DNA of 49,251 nt, from NCBI GenBank assembly GCA_010015675.1, contig ML977032.1, positions 167,206-216,456 on the forward strand, given 5' to 3'. Below are positions 8,426 to 19,272 of the stretch, piece by piece (the stretch's first letter is position 1; each line of letters starts with the position of its first letter). Made by a program: the position numbers and the translations under genes. The DNA comes from Byssothecium circinans (lineage: Eukaryota > Ascomycota > Dothideomycetes > Pleosporales > Massarinaceae). Below the pieces are notes generated by a model. It saw only the letters and a list, made by a program, of their open reading frames with translations. It ran no database searches and had not been told where the DNA came from.

Positions 8426-11231
8426 ATGCTATACAAAGTCGCCAACGTCATAGCGGGCGCAGGTCCCGAAGCCGCAAAGAAAGATGAAGGCGCATCCCTT
8501 ACCAGCGTCCTCGAAACGCCCGCTCTGCGCGTCGAACTCGCGATGCTGGTCCTCCTATGTACAGACGCCATGCGCGGTGAATTGATAGCCACCTTCGACG
8601 CGAACAAGACGCATGAAAGCACGTCTTCCACCGCCGCTCCCGCCCCCTCGCCGAAACCTCGAAGCCCTGCGCAAGACCTCATCAGCTTTGAGGAACCGCA
8701 AGATGAAGCTACAATGGCAGCGGAAGGGGCGCGAAGATGCAGGCAACGGGAAGTGGAATCTACGCAGATGCAGGGTCTGCGGAGGAGTGCCCTCACCTTC
8801 TTTGACAAGTGGCGGGCTGGCGTTATGCACCGCATCTGCGATGTGCTCTGCGTGAGGGGTGATGTAGTGCGACAGGCAAAGGCGAGGCGAAAGCAAATGC
8901 TAGAAGACTCGGAACGCTCAAAACAGGGGAACTCCCTCTTGATAGACTTTGAAGGCGATCCTTTCCGCAGCGAGACCTACGCGAAAAAGGGAAAGAGAAA
9001 GCATGGCCACTACGACGTGATTGAGACAAAGCTCCTTGCTTTCGAAGAGGAGAAGCGGGTGTTGATTTTGCACTGTCTCCTGTTGCTTCTTCTGAGTTTG
9101 GAACACTATCCCGCACATTCGCGAGTCCTGCTACTATATCTCACAAGCAGTTTGGAATTGGAATCAGATATACTTGCTGAACACGAGAAGTCGGTGGCTC
9201 AAGGTCTGCTTGCTACCGCTGCTTCTCAGATGGATGCCGAAGAAACGGCTAAGAAACAAGCTTCGAATGACGCGGTTTCGCGGAAATGGAAGGTCGGCCT
9301 TGCGGCAGTGGGTGGAGCCGTCTTGATTGGTGTGACGGGTGGATTGGCTGCACCTTTGCTCGCTGCCGGTATAGGGACAGTCATGGGAGGGCTGGGTCTA
9401 GGGGTCGTCTCGACATATCTTGGAGCACTTGCCGGTAGCTCCGTCCTTGTCGGTTCATTGTTCGGCGCGTACGGTGCGAAGATGACCGGACGGCTCATGG
9501 ACCAATACGCCAAGGAAGTGCAGGACTTTGAGTTCATTCCAGTGCAAGGTGAGCCAGCAGTGTCCAATTCTGTACTTGACCTAACGCATGATAGACCCCG
9601 AACGACCAATAGCGCAGCGAGATCACGAGTGGGCAGACGAATTGGATGCTCGCGACCCCATGAAACGTGAGCAACATCGTCTACGTGTCTCTATCGGTAT
9701 CAGTGGCTGGCTCAGTTCACCATCCGACGTCAACAAGCCCTGGGAAATCATTGACGCCACTGGTACCGAGCCTTTTGCCCTGCGTTTTGAACTGGACGCT
9801 ATGCTCCGCCTCGGAAACTCGCTCAACGATGTCCTATTCAGCTATGCTTGGGATGGCGTGACATATACAATCGTCAGCCGTACGCTTCTCGGAGCCTTAT
9901 ACGCCGGACTTTGGCCTCTGGGTCTCGTCAAGGTGGCAAGTGTCTTGGATAATCCGTTCAGCGTCGCACTCGCTCGAGCCGACAAGGCAGGAAAGGTGCT
10001 AGCTCATGCTCTTATTGATGGTGTTCAAGGAAAGCGACCGGTAAACTTGATGGGCTACTCTATCGGTGCCCGTGTCATCTACGCCTGCCTCGTCGAGCTT
10101 GCGGAACAGCATGCGTTTGGCATGGTCGAGTCTGTCGTTTTGATGGGCGCACCTGCGCCTTCAGACAGCAAGTCATGGAGGCAGATTCGCTCGGTCGTTG
10201 CCGCCCGTATAGTAAATGTCTACAGCACGGAAGACTATATCCTCGGCTTTCTGTACAGATCTGCCAAGCTCGAATTTGGTGTTTCCGGGTTGCAAGAGGT
10301 CAAAGATGTGTACGGCATCGAGAATGCCGATATGAGCAAATTGGTCAATGGGCACGACAAGTATCGGTATCTGGTCGGCACGATTCTCGCGAAGATCGGA
10401 TTTGGAGACATTGACTTCAATAGAATTGCTGAACAAGAACGTGCCCTTGAGGCGGCTGAACGGAAGAAACAACAGGTCAGGGAACACGTCAAGACGCATA
10501 AGAAAGATAGCCAGCAGCCGGATCCTTCTGCGAAAGGAGGTCCTACAGAGATGATTATCGTGCAAGGGAGGTCGAACACGTTGAGTAACGTGTCTGGAGA
10601 GGCAGCACCTCCACAGCCTCAGACACGAAGTCAGGCTAACACGCAGCCGCCAGTCCGACGGCCTTTCATGACGCAAAATCGATCCGGCCAGCAGCCAGCA
10701 ATCCAGAGACAGATGAACATGCCAGCTGTCGCTCCTACACCGCAGCCGTCGCAACCCAGCCCGTCCATATCCTCTTCCGACATGGATCCATTATCAGGAA
10801 CAATCCAAACCTCAACCCGCATCACCTCACCTCCCTCCCGTCAACCAACCTTTCCCGTATCCTCCCTGGCCAACCAACGCCAACTCCCCACAAACATGGT
10901 CCCAACCCCAGCAGCACCTCGTCAACGCACAAACTTCACCGAGCCCGACTCCTTCGACGAAGAAGAGAAGTACAAGATCACAATGCGCGATCTGGATTCG
11001 CAGAAGTTCTCGCCGCCGCTGGAGGAGATGCTCAAGAAGCCAAAAAGTGCGACGCCTCCTCCCGCAACGGCGGGAGTGAAAACGGCGCCTGCTGTTGAAA
11101 TTGCTGAGGTGGCTGGTGGTGAGGGAACGGATGGGGAAGAGGAGAGCGATGATGAGGTTGGGAGTGAGTTCGGGGAGCTGAGTATGGTCGAGCCGGTGCC
11201 TATGGATGATAATGATTATGGGCTTATGTGA
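8426..11231 (+). CDS. DUF726 family protein (TMCO4 / yeast Mil1-like, alpha/beta-hydrolase fold)
   Basis: Two exons, 8426-9548 and 9595-11231, give 919 residues. The 46-nt intron (GTGAGC...CTAAC...ATAG) keeps frame. Residues about 288-352 are Gly/Ala-rich and hydrophobic (LAAVGGAVLIGVTGG through LVGSLFGAYG), the membrane-associated segment of the family. The second exon carries SIGISGWLSSPSDV and the lipase elbow LMGYSIGARVIYACL, whose Ser is near residue 527 and fits G-x-S-x-G. The C-terminal third is Gln/Pro/Ser-rich and ends in an acidic tail, so it is probably disordered. Yeast Mil1 of this family interacts with clathrin adaptors and has a lipase motif (family knowledge). The start at 8426 is the first ATG of the open frame. 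A second exon further upstream cannot be excluded. Confidence 0.85.
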
Positions 11232-11440
11232 GGTGCGCAACTTGGAGTGGTCATCTAAGGGAGGGTCAGTCTCTTAGCATTCGAAAGTTAGCCCTCTGGA
11301 TAGGTCGCCGAGACCAAAGTCGCGGTGACGCGCTTGCAAACGGTGACTCTTGGCAGAGCTCAAAACTTCACCTTTGGTCTTGGACAGCACCTACACGGTC
11401 CACCCCACACTCTCGCGCCACTGCAATCTGCACGGCAAAG

Positions 11441-12292
11441 ATGGCATCGAGCGATACGCCAGTTCAAGCCAGCACCACTCCCACGCCAACGAAGGTCTCG
11501 CGCAATGCGCCGCGCTCCGCCAAAACCAGCGCCATGAAGTGAGTATTCGCCTGGACCAGTCAAATCCCCCGCATTGCTTCAGAAAGTTCGTCTCATGGAA
11601 AACTAACTCTAGCAGTTTCGACCCAGCGTCGTTTCTCAAGGTTTGTGTGGGGAAGGAGCCAGATCAGAAGACATTCCTGCTCCATGAAGGCATCATCTGC
11701 GCCCGTTCCGAATTTTTTCCGCCACGCCATGACTGGAGATTGGGCTGAGAAGGATGAACGGTTTGTCAAACTCCCTGAGGATGATGCCAGGGTGTTTGAA
11801 GTATACGTCAATCTCGTATATACGGGCAAGATCACAACACAACATCATACTTCCGGAGAGGAATCAACGACAGTCGCGCTTGAAGCGGAGTATGAGTCCC
11901 TCAGCCAACTCTATGTCCTTTGCGAGAAGCTACAGGATACTGCAGCCAAGAACTCTATCATACAAGCAATTGTTGCGGTGGCGGGAGATACGACGAACGC
12001 CGGAGGATGGGTCGTACCCAGTACACTAGCGATCAATACCATCTATGCCGGCACACTCAATGGGAGTTCAGCTAGACGCCTACTGGTCGATCTTTACTCT
12101 GCGACGGCTGAGAAGCACTTCGCGCGAGTTTCCGACAAACTTCCGCGCGATTTCTTGGTTGACGTCGCCGTATGTTGGTGCGGTCAGTTGCGCAGATCTC
12201 ACAAAGCCAACAAAGCCCAAAAAGCCAGGATGTCTCAGGGTGCAGGATATCTCGAGGAGATCGAGGTTCACGACACCCAGACCAGAGTCTAG
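11441..12292 (+). pseudogene. BTB/POZ domain protein with a one-base frameshift in a T6 run
   Basis: Exon 1 (11441-11538) starts MASSDTPVQASTTPTPTK. An intron (GTGAGT...CTAAC...TAG) ends at 11612 or 11615. Exon 2 carries a BTB fold: FDPASFLKVCVG, FLLHEGIICARSEFF, then RHAMTGDWAEKDERFVKLPE, VFEVYVNLVYTGKI and a helical tail to 12292. The two halves lie in different frames. They join if the six Ts at 11713-11718 are read as five, so a +1 insertion there breaks the gene after ARSEFF. Fungal BTB proteins of this size are often orphan, RACK-like or Cul3-adaptor-like, and no specific role can be assigned. It could be a real pseudogene or a homopolymer sequencing error. Confidence 0.75.
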
Positions 12293-12755
12293 CGGTCGAT
12301 GGTCAAAGCTTGGGAATGCCCAGAACCAGTTGAGTGGTAGCGGGATGTCGCGGGCAACATAGTCAAGATCCGGGATAAATGCGCGCTTTGGAAAGGTTGT
12401 CTAAACATTTGGCGGGAGCATGCCCGTCATGGCGAAATACCACATACTCAATACAAGTCACTGGAATACTATTCTACTCCGCTCTTCCACTGTGATGCTA
12501 CTTTTGATCGTGCACCAAGTTCATCCAGTGCGTGTGCCATAGACCAAGCATGATAGCCTTCATCCAAAACCACGGCCCAGTATATGCACAGGGTGGGAGG
12601 TGGTAATTTGTTCATAAACTCCTCGACGCAGTCCGACAGTCCCATTCACTCCATGCTTTTTACGCCTTCTAAGCAACTCTTTTCTATGCTAATCCACACC
12701 GCCTATCTTCCCGAAATGCTATTTTACCTCTCTACAAAAGGTGAGCCTGACCTAC
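12293..12755. other. intergenic between converging BTB and GH16 genes
   Basis: I see no gene, repeat or RNA in this 463-bp stretch. Confidence 0.5.
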
Positions 12756-14225
12756 TCAAACCTTGCCATTTTGACGAAAGGTGCGAATCGAGTTGACCAA
12801 GAAATACACCTCCTTGAACGCCTCCGGCTTCTCGGCGACGAAGTTCTCGCACTTATCGTACGTCGTGTGCTTATGGCAGTTATTGATATTCCCGTTATCG
12901 TAGCCGTTCCAGACGTTGCCTGCGTACTCACCGCAGAAAGTGATGTCGATGATCTAGATCCATTAGCAGTGCCCTTGCCTTCCCATACGCCTATATCCAA
13001 CACATCCAGGATCAAAGACCCCCACAGCGTTGCAAAAACAAAAAGACAAAAGACAAAAGAGAAAGAGAAGTAACCTACACGATGCATCTTCCGAAACGCC
13101 TTCTTAACATCACAATCCCCCGCCCCAAAATTCAACATCGGCGCGGGCCACGTCCCCGTATCCACCTCTCCCTCCCTCTTCAAATCCTCAGGAACATTCT
13201 CCCTCGGGAGATACCACATCTTGACGCCCTCGCCCTCAACCTGCGCCGCCCAAACACCTCCCCTCTTCCCATTCACCTCCTCGCCAAACGTCCCCGACGG
13301 CGCAATAACCCCACAGCCTTTCCCCGCAGCCTCGATGCCTACCTTTTTCTTCCCCCGCCGTGCGAGCCTAGGACTGGGATCCTTGGGGATTGAAGGCGGA
13401 ACACCGACGCCGATATCGGTGTTTGCAACGTGGCAGTCCAGTTTGGGTTGCTCGGAGGGAGTGTGCGAGGAGTTGTTGTCGGTCACGAGGCAGGGGGATA
13501 CGTCGGTAAAGAGGGTGAGTTCGTTGGAGGCAGAGAGGGAGATAGGTTATAGGATTTCGAGTTCGGAGTATTTGAAAGAGGTGGGTGTGGAGTCTGGGGG
13601 GTCGTATAGGGCCCAGCTACAGACAGATCCGTTGATGGGATTCCCATACATCTACTTTACCTTACAAGGTATATTCGTATCATTACGCTTATCAGTGGAA
13701 GGGGAAGTAGTTCAAACTTACAAAGCAGGCCGCGTACCACATCCCTTAGCGGGAACATGTTCGAAGTCGGCGACTAGCAGGCCGAAACCAAATGTATGGA
13801 GACTCTGGAGCCGCACGCTTGTTCGTCCTTTGGGATCAGAGGGGTTGAGTACGGTGGTTGTGTCGACGCCGAGGTAGACTTTGTTGTCTTTTGTGGTGGC
13901 GAGGCCGGAGTTCAGGGCGGTGTCTTTGTCGGCGTAGGTGGTGAAGCCGTGGTTGAAGGTATCTTTTCCCTGGAAGCTATGAGTGTGCAAAGCTGTTGTG
14001 TGGTTTTATGATGAAGGGGAAGGGTTTGAAGTGGTTGGAGTGGTGGGGGACGGATGGGAAAAGGATCGAAAATGTAGGAGAAGGCGGAGGTGGATGGCCT
14101 ACGCTGATGAACTCGAAGGTGTTGAAGAAGTTGCTTGCGTCGTGGGTCTTGTCGACTACGTACGCTGCATCCACGATTGAAGCGAGGGCTGCGGCAATCG
14201 CAGTGAAGACCTTGAGGACACTCAT
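12756..14225 (-). pseudogene. GH16 endo-1,3(4)-beta-glucanase-like, stop codon in the catalytic motif
   Basis: Four exons on the minus strand: 14225-14103, 13969-13722, 13616-13079 and 12953-12756. All splice in frame to 369 codons. It begins with a signal peptide (MSVLKVFTAIAAALASIVDA). GH16 hallmarks follow: DASNFFNTFEF, KVYLGVDTTTV, LLVADFEHVPAKGCG, NGKRGGVWAAQVEGEGVKMW and DITFCGEYAGNVW. In the active-site strand, where the family has E-I-D-I-x-E, this gene reads S-E-L-E-I-L-stop. The TAA is at 13547-13549, the central Asp is Glu, and the TWPAFW motif has Arg for Trp. It would have been a secreted cell-wall or beta-glucan hydrolase, but catalysis is lost. A paralogue lies at 19273-20390 in the opposite orientation. 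Confidence 0.85.
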
Positions 14226-16044
14226 CGCTGGCTCTTGTCAATCTGTGATATGGAGGAAGACAGTGACGAATTATGCGAATGAATAAGAAGCGCTATGGGC
14301 AATATCTTAAAGACAAACGACTGTTGATCGGTTGATGCGCACCAGAGGTACTAGCCAGGGTCAAGGTGAGTGGGTAAACAGGGAGAAGAGAAAGTTCGTT
14401 CGTCGCACCAAGGCACGCACCCTACTAGGGTCAGAGAGACCCGACGCTATGATTGCGACGGATAGCTGTTCTCTTCATTCACTGGGCAGTACAATTGAGT
14501 AAATCGTCTGAAGAGATTGCAAGAGAATTCGCGGGTCAAACTCACCTCTGGTGCTGGGCGATTCCAAGCTCCAACGTCAATATCAATATTCATACAGGAT
14601 GTCAGAATGCGACTATATAGGCACGAGCCCTATATCGTAATCTAGAGCCAGGCAGTCTAAGATTTGGACGCAGATTCGTATCTCTTCAAGACCGCTTGCA
14701 GCGAGTTCTACAATAACAGTGGTCTAAAGCCTGGGCCTGGTCTCAATTATACTCCGATTTCCAACGCCATTTGGCGAAACATCGCTTAAAACCGACACTG
14801 GGCCCGATTATATCAAAAATCAAAGTACAAATATACTCTCCAACGACGTTACGTGATACGAGAATCAATAGAAATGATACAAGTTGTGGAAAGAAGTGGG
14901 TTCGACCGTCGATTCTCAAGAAGATGGCATCTCCAATAATCCACCATAGCCGCTCACCGGTTTACTTCATCAGGGGTAAAGATGGTGCATATTTGTACAA
15001 AATCGTGCTGAGGTAATTGAACCAAGTTCTCTTTCTTAAATAGCCCCCTCTGTGATGCGGTTCTACCTGTGCGAGTCTCTCGGGATAGTGAAATTTCACA
15101 AAATAGGCCTAATGAAATCCATTCCAAAAGCTATCCGATGTAGGTTCTTCCAGTAGTACTGTTCCCAAAGATTCAACTCCGCAGATGTATTATTTTCCGA
15201 GATCATAAGTGAGAATTTGCCCTCCTCAGTATGACAGCATCGCGCCGAAGCCTCACGAAAATAGCTCGGTTTGCTGTTTATGAGCGTCGAAAGCACATAT
15301 TAAAAGAGGTAGCCTTGAGGCGCTTTGGTTAATGATCTCGTTGTTTTCAATCGTTGTTGTGTTGCCTGTTGCTTACTTTTGGCTAAGCCTTGCATTAACC
15401 TGCATCGTTGCATGCGATTTTTAGCCTTGTTGGCCTTTTTTCCCTTCCTTTCTTTTCTTACTATCCGTTTCCTTGTTGACGTTATCAGATTTAAAATTCT
15501 GGAGAAGGGGCAGTGCATTCGCGACATCAAGTTTACAGGGTGTTTACCAAGTTACACGGGGAAAAAGAAATACGTCAAGTTGAGAAGTATTGTTTGCGTT
15601 CATACCCTATCCCCTGATGTTGGGAAGTGTGTTTGGATATCTCTATTGATCTTCAAAGCTTAATCTTCATAAGGACGAGATTGTGTCGGATCGTGGTGCT
15701 ACGAGGCTGAGCGGACCGCATGCTCGGAGTTGGCGCGACTGTTGATTCGACAGCTACTATATGACGAAACATGATCCAAAGCCTTGTCTATTTTTGTTCC
15801 TCAAATGCATGGCTTACTGGCGTCTGCTGCGCCCCGGCGTCTTTTTTAGCCCTGTCGCATGCCTTACAGAAAGTACTAGATCCGTGGTGATCCTTCTCAT
15901 TGAAACCGCTCTCTTATCCACTTGCATATTATGTCTACTACTGTCTACACTACTCTTCACTATTCACTCTTTTCAGAAGCCATCCTTCGTTTCTCTTTGT
16001 CCGTATTCTTGTACTTGTAACTTCGATCCTGCCTTTACTAAAAC
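14226..16044. other. 1.8-kb intergenic region, nothing identified
   Basis: Short frames only, for example 15325-15663 (112 codons, hydrophobic start), with no domain, splice logic or paralogue in the window. Moderate AT content, no tandem repeats noted. Confidence 0.5.
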
Positions 16045-16928
16045 ATGCTTTCGTCTCTCTCGCTCCTCGCATCGGCCTTCCTAAGCCTGACCCACGCAAA
16101 ATGCTTCCATATGAACGGTAGCGAGACGCTAGACCCAGGCCACCAACGTTGTAGTCTTGACCCTTTAAGCCCTATCTATAATGTGTGCTGTGCAGTCAGT
16201 CGTACCAACCCACCTGGCGCCAACTTGTCTTTGGGGTGGGCTAGCGATATTTGTTTGCCGAATGGGATATGCCAAAACAAATTCTTCAATGAGTCGGGAC
16301 CGTTCACTAAGTACTTCAGGGAAGAGTGCACGGAGTCAGATTGGAGCACGGGGAACTGTCCAAATTTCTGCGTCCAAGGGGTATGTTATGTGCAGTGGAG
16401 AGGCGGATTTGGAGCATACTGACAATTGAGTAGGAGAATGGGAAGGGAAATGCTGAAATGACGCCTTGTAACCACAGTCCAGATTCGGAAAGATGGTGCT
16501 GCGGCGGTGACACAAACTGTTGCGATACATCAGGCGTGATTAAAATCCCTGCGACACTACACCCTGTAGCTATCACCCAATCCTCCACGTCTGAACCCGC
16601 AAGCGCATCTAACTCTGCGTCGTCCTCTGCAACTCCAACAGCCGCTCCATCCCCTTCCACTGGCGTCTCCGGAGGCGCTATAGCCGGCATCACAATCGGA
16701 GCAATCGCAGCTGCTGCAGCTGCCTTTGGCACTGGCTGTTTTCTCGCGCGGCGGCGGAAGCAGGGCGATTTGTCTGTGATACACTCGGATCATCCCAACG
16801 CACACGACCAATCTTACGGGAATTACAACATGACGGCAGGCTACAAAGAAATCGCATATCCGGCAACCAGAACTGAGCCACAAGAGTTGAGTAATGAGCG
16901 GATGGTACAAGAACTGTCGACCTCGTAG
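16045..16928 (+). CDS. secreted/type I membrane protein, Cys-rich ectodomain
   Basis: Exons 16045-16380 and 16434-16928 (intron GTATGT...ACTGAC...TAG) give 276 residues. A signal peptide (MLSSLSLLASAFLSLTHA) is followed by a cysteine-rich ectodomain with CSLDPLSPIYNVCCAV, SDICLPNGICQN, GNCPNFCVQG, then ERWCCGGDTNCCD. A Ser/Thr/Pro/Ala-rich stalk comes next, then one transmembrane segment (GAIAGITIGAIAAAAAAFG, about residues 193-214) with a basic stop-transfer RRRKQ and a short cytosolic tail. This architecture is common in filamentous ascomycetes, where such proteins sit at the plasma membrane or wall. No ligand or enzymatic role is known to me. The start is chosen by the signal peptide. Confidence 0.8.
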
Positions 16929-18192
16929 GATTGAAACTACCATAGGTATTCCAGGCCTGATGGAGAGATGAAGATGAGCATTTCAAGTCCGGAGGCAGAT
17001 TTTCGTGTAACTATTTCCACCAGCATGGTCAAGATTCAGACTTGTGATTCTCAAGGCGATTGATATATATAAAGGCATCCATCGACTGGAGACCATCATG
17101 CTCGCCCTCATCCCTTCCGCTATTGCGAGGCAGGACCAGAACTTCTTCAAAGTTTCTGTCAGCCCGCTCTAATAGGCCTAGTAAAGCCTGATCCGATAAT
17201 GAATTGCACTCTACTGCCCTCGTTCCAGCATGCCGCCTATGTCCCTTCATGTAGAGAGCGTGCAGTTGAGTAGCAATATGTCGTTGAATCGGGGACTTCG
17301 CGAGGGTAATATTATCGTAGGCGTGGAGTCCAGTAGGTATTGTATTAATCCTGTCCTTGTGAATGCCTACGTAATTTCGTAGATGAGCCGGATAGCAGTA
17401 TTACACAGTGTGCGCCCTTAGCTTGCTGCCAAACTACACGCATATCCTTGCTTCCATGGTTCACGGCCAATCGCTGGAATAGGATGCTGAGTGCAGCGCG
17501 TGCTTTGTCGCTACAGAAGCAAACATTTGCATATGGAAGTTGTTTTTGATATTACTCGACTTTTCATGTGCGCAGTGCGTGGACTTCTCAATTTCAGCAG
17601 ACGCCTCCCGAGGTTGTGTCGGTTTTCGGGATTAGAGGAGAGGAGCGGGGGGAGTCTAGATATATCTTCCGCTACCCTGCTATCGACATCGAGATGCGCG
17701 CCGCTGTTTTTGATGTTGAAGATCGTAGTTGGCAGGCCCGAGATGGGATGTGACACATGTGCGGGAGTGGGCGCATGCATGTGAAGTTTGGCGAAGCTGA
17801 CTAAGCACGCCCACCACCACAGCAGACCCAACCAAAAAGATTTATCAGACATATTCGTGTAACTCAAGTGGAAACGATAGAGAAGAGCATTGCAACTAAA
17901 TGTCTTTTCTTTCTGCGTTCAATGGTTCGAGGTGGTGGAGTAAAGCGTCACTCCGCGTTCGTGTTCCACCACCCAATTAGCTGCCGGCGACTGACCATTT
18001 TCAACCACCCTAAGGATATTCCGCGTAAAACAATGACTCACCGTACTTAAATTGAAGCCCCACATGTGCCCCTCATTACCTGTTTCCGCTTGTGACCGTT
18101 TCCCACCGCTCCCAACCCACTTCTTCAATTCCAAAGTATTGCTACACTATATTTACCATTTAAAGGCTCTTCTTTTTATCGATACAACAGAA
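16929..18192. other. intergenic region with one weak ORF
   Basis: Apart from the candidate small ORF at 17511-17852 I find no gene. The segment just before the tRNA has a TATA-like ACTATATTTA near 18147-18156. Confidence 0.5.
17511..17852 (-). CDS. candidate small secreted protein, unrecognised
   Basis: A 113-codon frame starts MSDKSFWLGLLWWWACLVSF, a signal-peptide-like leader with three consecutive Trp, and continues with a His/Pro-rich stretch and a basic C-terminus ending CKCLLL. It has no intron, no known motif and no neighbour that hints at function. It could equally be a chance ORF. The signal-like leader is the only reason it is listed. Confidence 0.25.
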   Translation of the reverse strand: MSDKSFWLGLLWWWACLVSFAKLHMHAPTPAHVSHPISGLPTTIFNIKNSGAHLDVDSRVAEDISRLPPLLSSNPENRHNLGRRLLKLRSPRTAHMKSRVISKTTSICKCLLL

Positions 18193-18211
18193 GCTTCGTT
18201 GGTGTAGTCGG

Positions 18212-18264
18212 GTAAGCGTGTCCTGTTCCTCGCTCTGTATTATATTAAGCTAATCCTTATTAAG
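18212..18264 (+). other. D-loop insertion with spliceosomal-type ends (53 nt)
   Basis: Starts GTAAGC, has GCTAATCC (CTRAY-type branch site) 13 nt before the end, and ends TTAAG. Removing it restores a Val/Met-like D arm (GTGTAGTCGG joined to TTATCAC). Confidence 0.7.
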
Positions 18265-18327
18265 TTATCACGTCGGTCTCATACTTTGTTATGACTGCTC
18301 TGAGAGTAGAAATCCGAAGGCCGCCAG

Positions 18328-18377
18328 GTAAAAAAAACTACTAAAACTATTAAAAATCAGTACTAACTTTACACCAG
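18328..18377 (+). other. T-arm insertion with spliceosomal-type ends (50 nt)
   Basis: Starts GTAAAA, contains a perfect TACTAAC at 18361-18367, and ends TTTACACCAG. Its last CCAG duplicates the CCAG of the upstream T-stem half, so the B box and a complete 15-nt T hairpin (18374-18388) are intact in genomic DNA. Confidence 0.7.
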
Positions 18378-18409
18378 TTCGAATCTGGCACGGAGCAAGA
18401 TAAATATAA

Positions 18410-18415
18410 TTTTTT
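18410..18415 (+). terminator. Pol III T6 terminator of the tRNA gene
   Basis: Six Ts begin 13 nt after the tRNA discriminator base, the usual position and form of an RNA polymerase III terminator. Confidence 0.7.
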
Positions 18416-19272
18416 GCTCGGCTTTTGCTATGTGCCTTACTTCTGATAGTGTGCTTCTAGCTGCTTCTTATGATACAATAAATGTGTCAAAAGTATGTAG
18501 GTGTTGTTTTTTGTTGGGATATGTTATCTGTGGTTGGGGTCGAAATTTCTCACTTTGGGACTTTCGCAACACAACGTGTCACCGCATCACTGTGAGTTAA
18601 CACAGGCTTCCATAATTATAGTTCTGCGTTAATAAGAGCGTTTAGAAAAATAATTGAATGCTTCTCTGTTTGTATTATGCGGCTAGCACTTGTTCCCCTT
18701 AAATGCGCACGACTCGGTAGGCAGTCAAGTCCGACATTATCGCAAACCCCGTTTTCCATTTTGACCGTTAATCTTTCTAGCATTTAATATCACCCCACGA
18801 GAATTCCTGTCCTTTTCTATGCGACGAAATGTGCTGAGCACAGAATGCATTCGGGTAGCGAAAAGAGAATGAACCTTTCTCGGGCGTCGTGGTTAATTAG
18901 TTCAGTAATGCCTCGTGAAAGGCTTTGAAAATATAAAGAGACCTCCTCACGACTTTTCCTATTGTCCAGGAAGGATTATGCAGGCTGCTAAGGTATGATT
19001 GATGCAGTGGGATGGCGGTCGGGTGTGTAGATTTTGGCAAACGCCGGTCATGCGCTCACGAGAGCATACGCGTTTGAACTATAGGGCACAGGCGTACATG
19101 GTTAGATAACCGTTCATTTCACTCTGATTGCTGCTTTACCTCGGCGTCCTCAGCTTCAATCGCATCCAGTGGCTTTGACCTGCTTTAACTTTCGCCGACA
19201 TTTACAACTTTCCACTGCGCTACCCCACTGGCTGCATATAGCCCACCCAAACAACCGCTATTACCTGAAAAT
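18416..19272. other. intergenic, upstream of GH16 paralogue
   Basis: No ORF of interest and no repeat. Presumed promoter region of the gene starting at 19273. Confidence 0.5.

Larger units (their letters stand above)
18193..18397 (+). tRNA. tRNA-Met(CAU), elongator type, split by three introns
   Basis: Exons 18193-18211, 18265-18283, 18312-18327 and 18378-18397 join to exactly 74 nt. The acceptor stem GCTTCGT pairs with ACGGAGC (one G-U), followed by discriminator A. The D arm is GTG/CAC around AGTCGGTTA. The anticodon arm is TCGGT-CTCATAA-TCCGA, and the T arm is GCCAG-TTCGAAT-CTGGC. The middle intron (18284-18311) sits at the canonical 37/38 site, and its TTATGA can pair with the anticodon. 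The other two (18212-18264 in the D-loop, 18328-18377 between T-stem and T-loop) have spliceosomal-type ends. The A box (TGGTGTAGTCGG) and B box (AGTTCGAATCT) stay contiguous in the DNA. A T6 terminator follows 12 nt later. It is not the initiator tRNA, whose T-loop differs. Confidence 0.8.

Noticed and set aside
15325..15663. 112-codon plus-strand ORF with hydrophobic N-terminus
   Set aside because: No domain, no splice context and unusual composition; treated as a chance frame.
18212..18270. Alternative reading of the first tRNA insertion as GCGT|GTCC...ATCAC|GTCGG
   Set aside because: That cut lacks splice-type ends and leaves a D stem of mostly G-U pairs. The GTAAGC...AG cut gives a standard D arm and an exact 74-nt tRNA.
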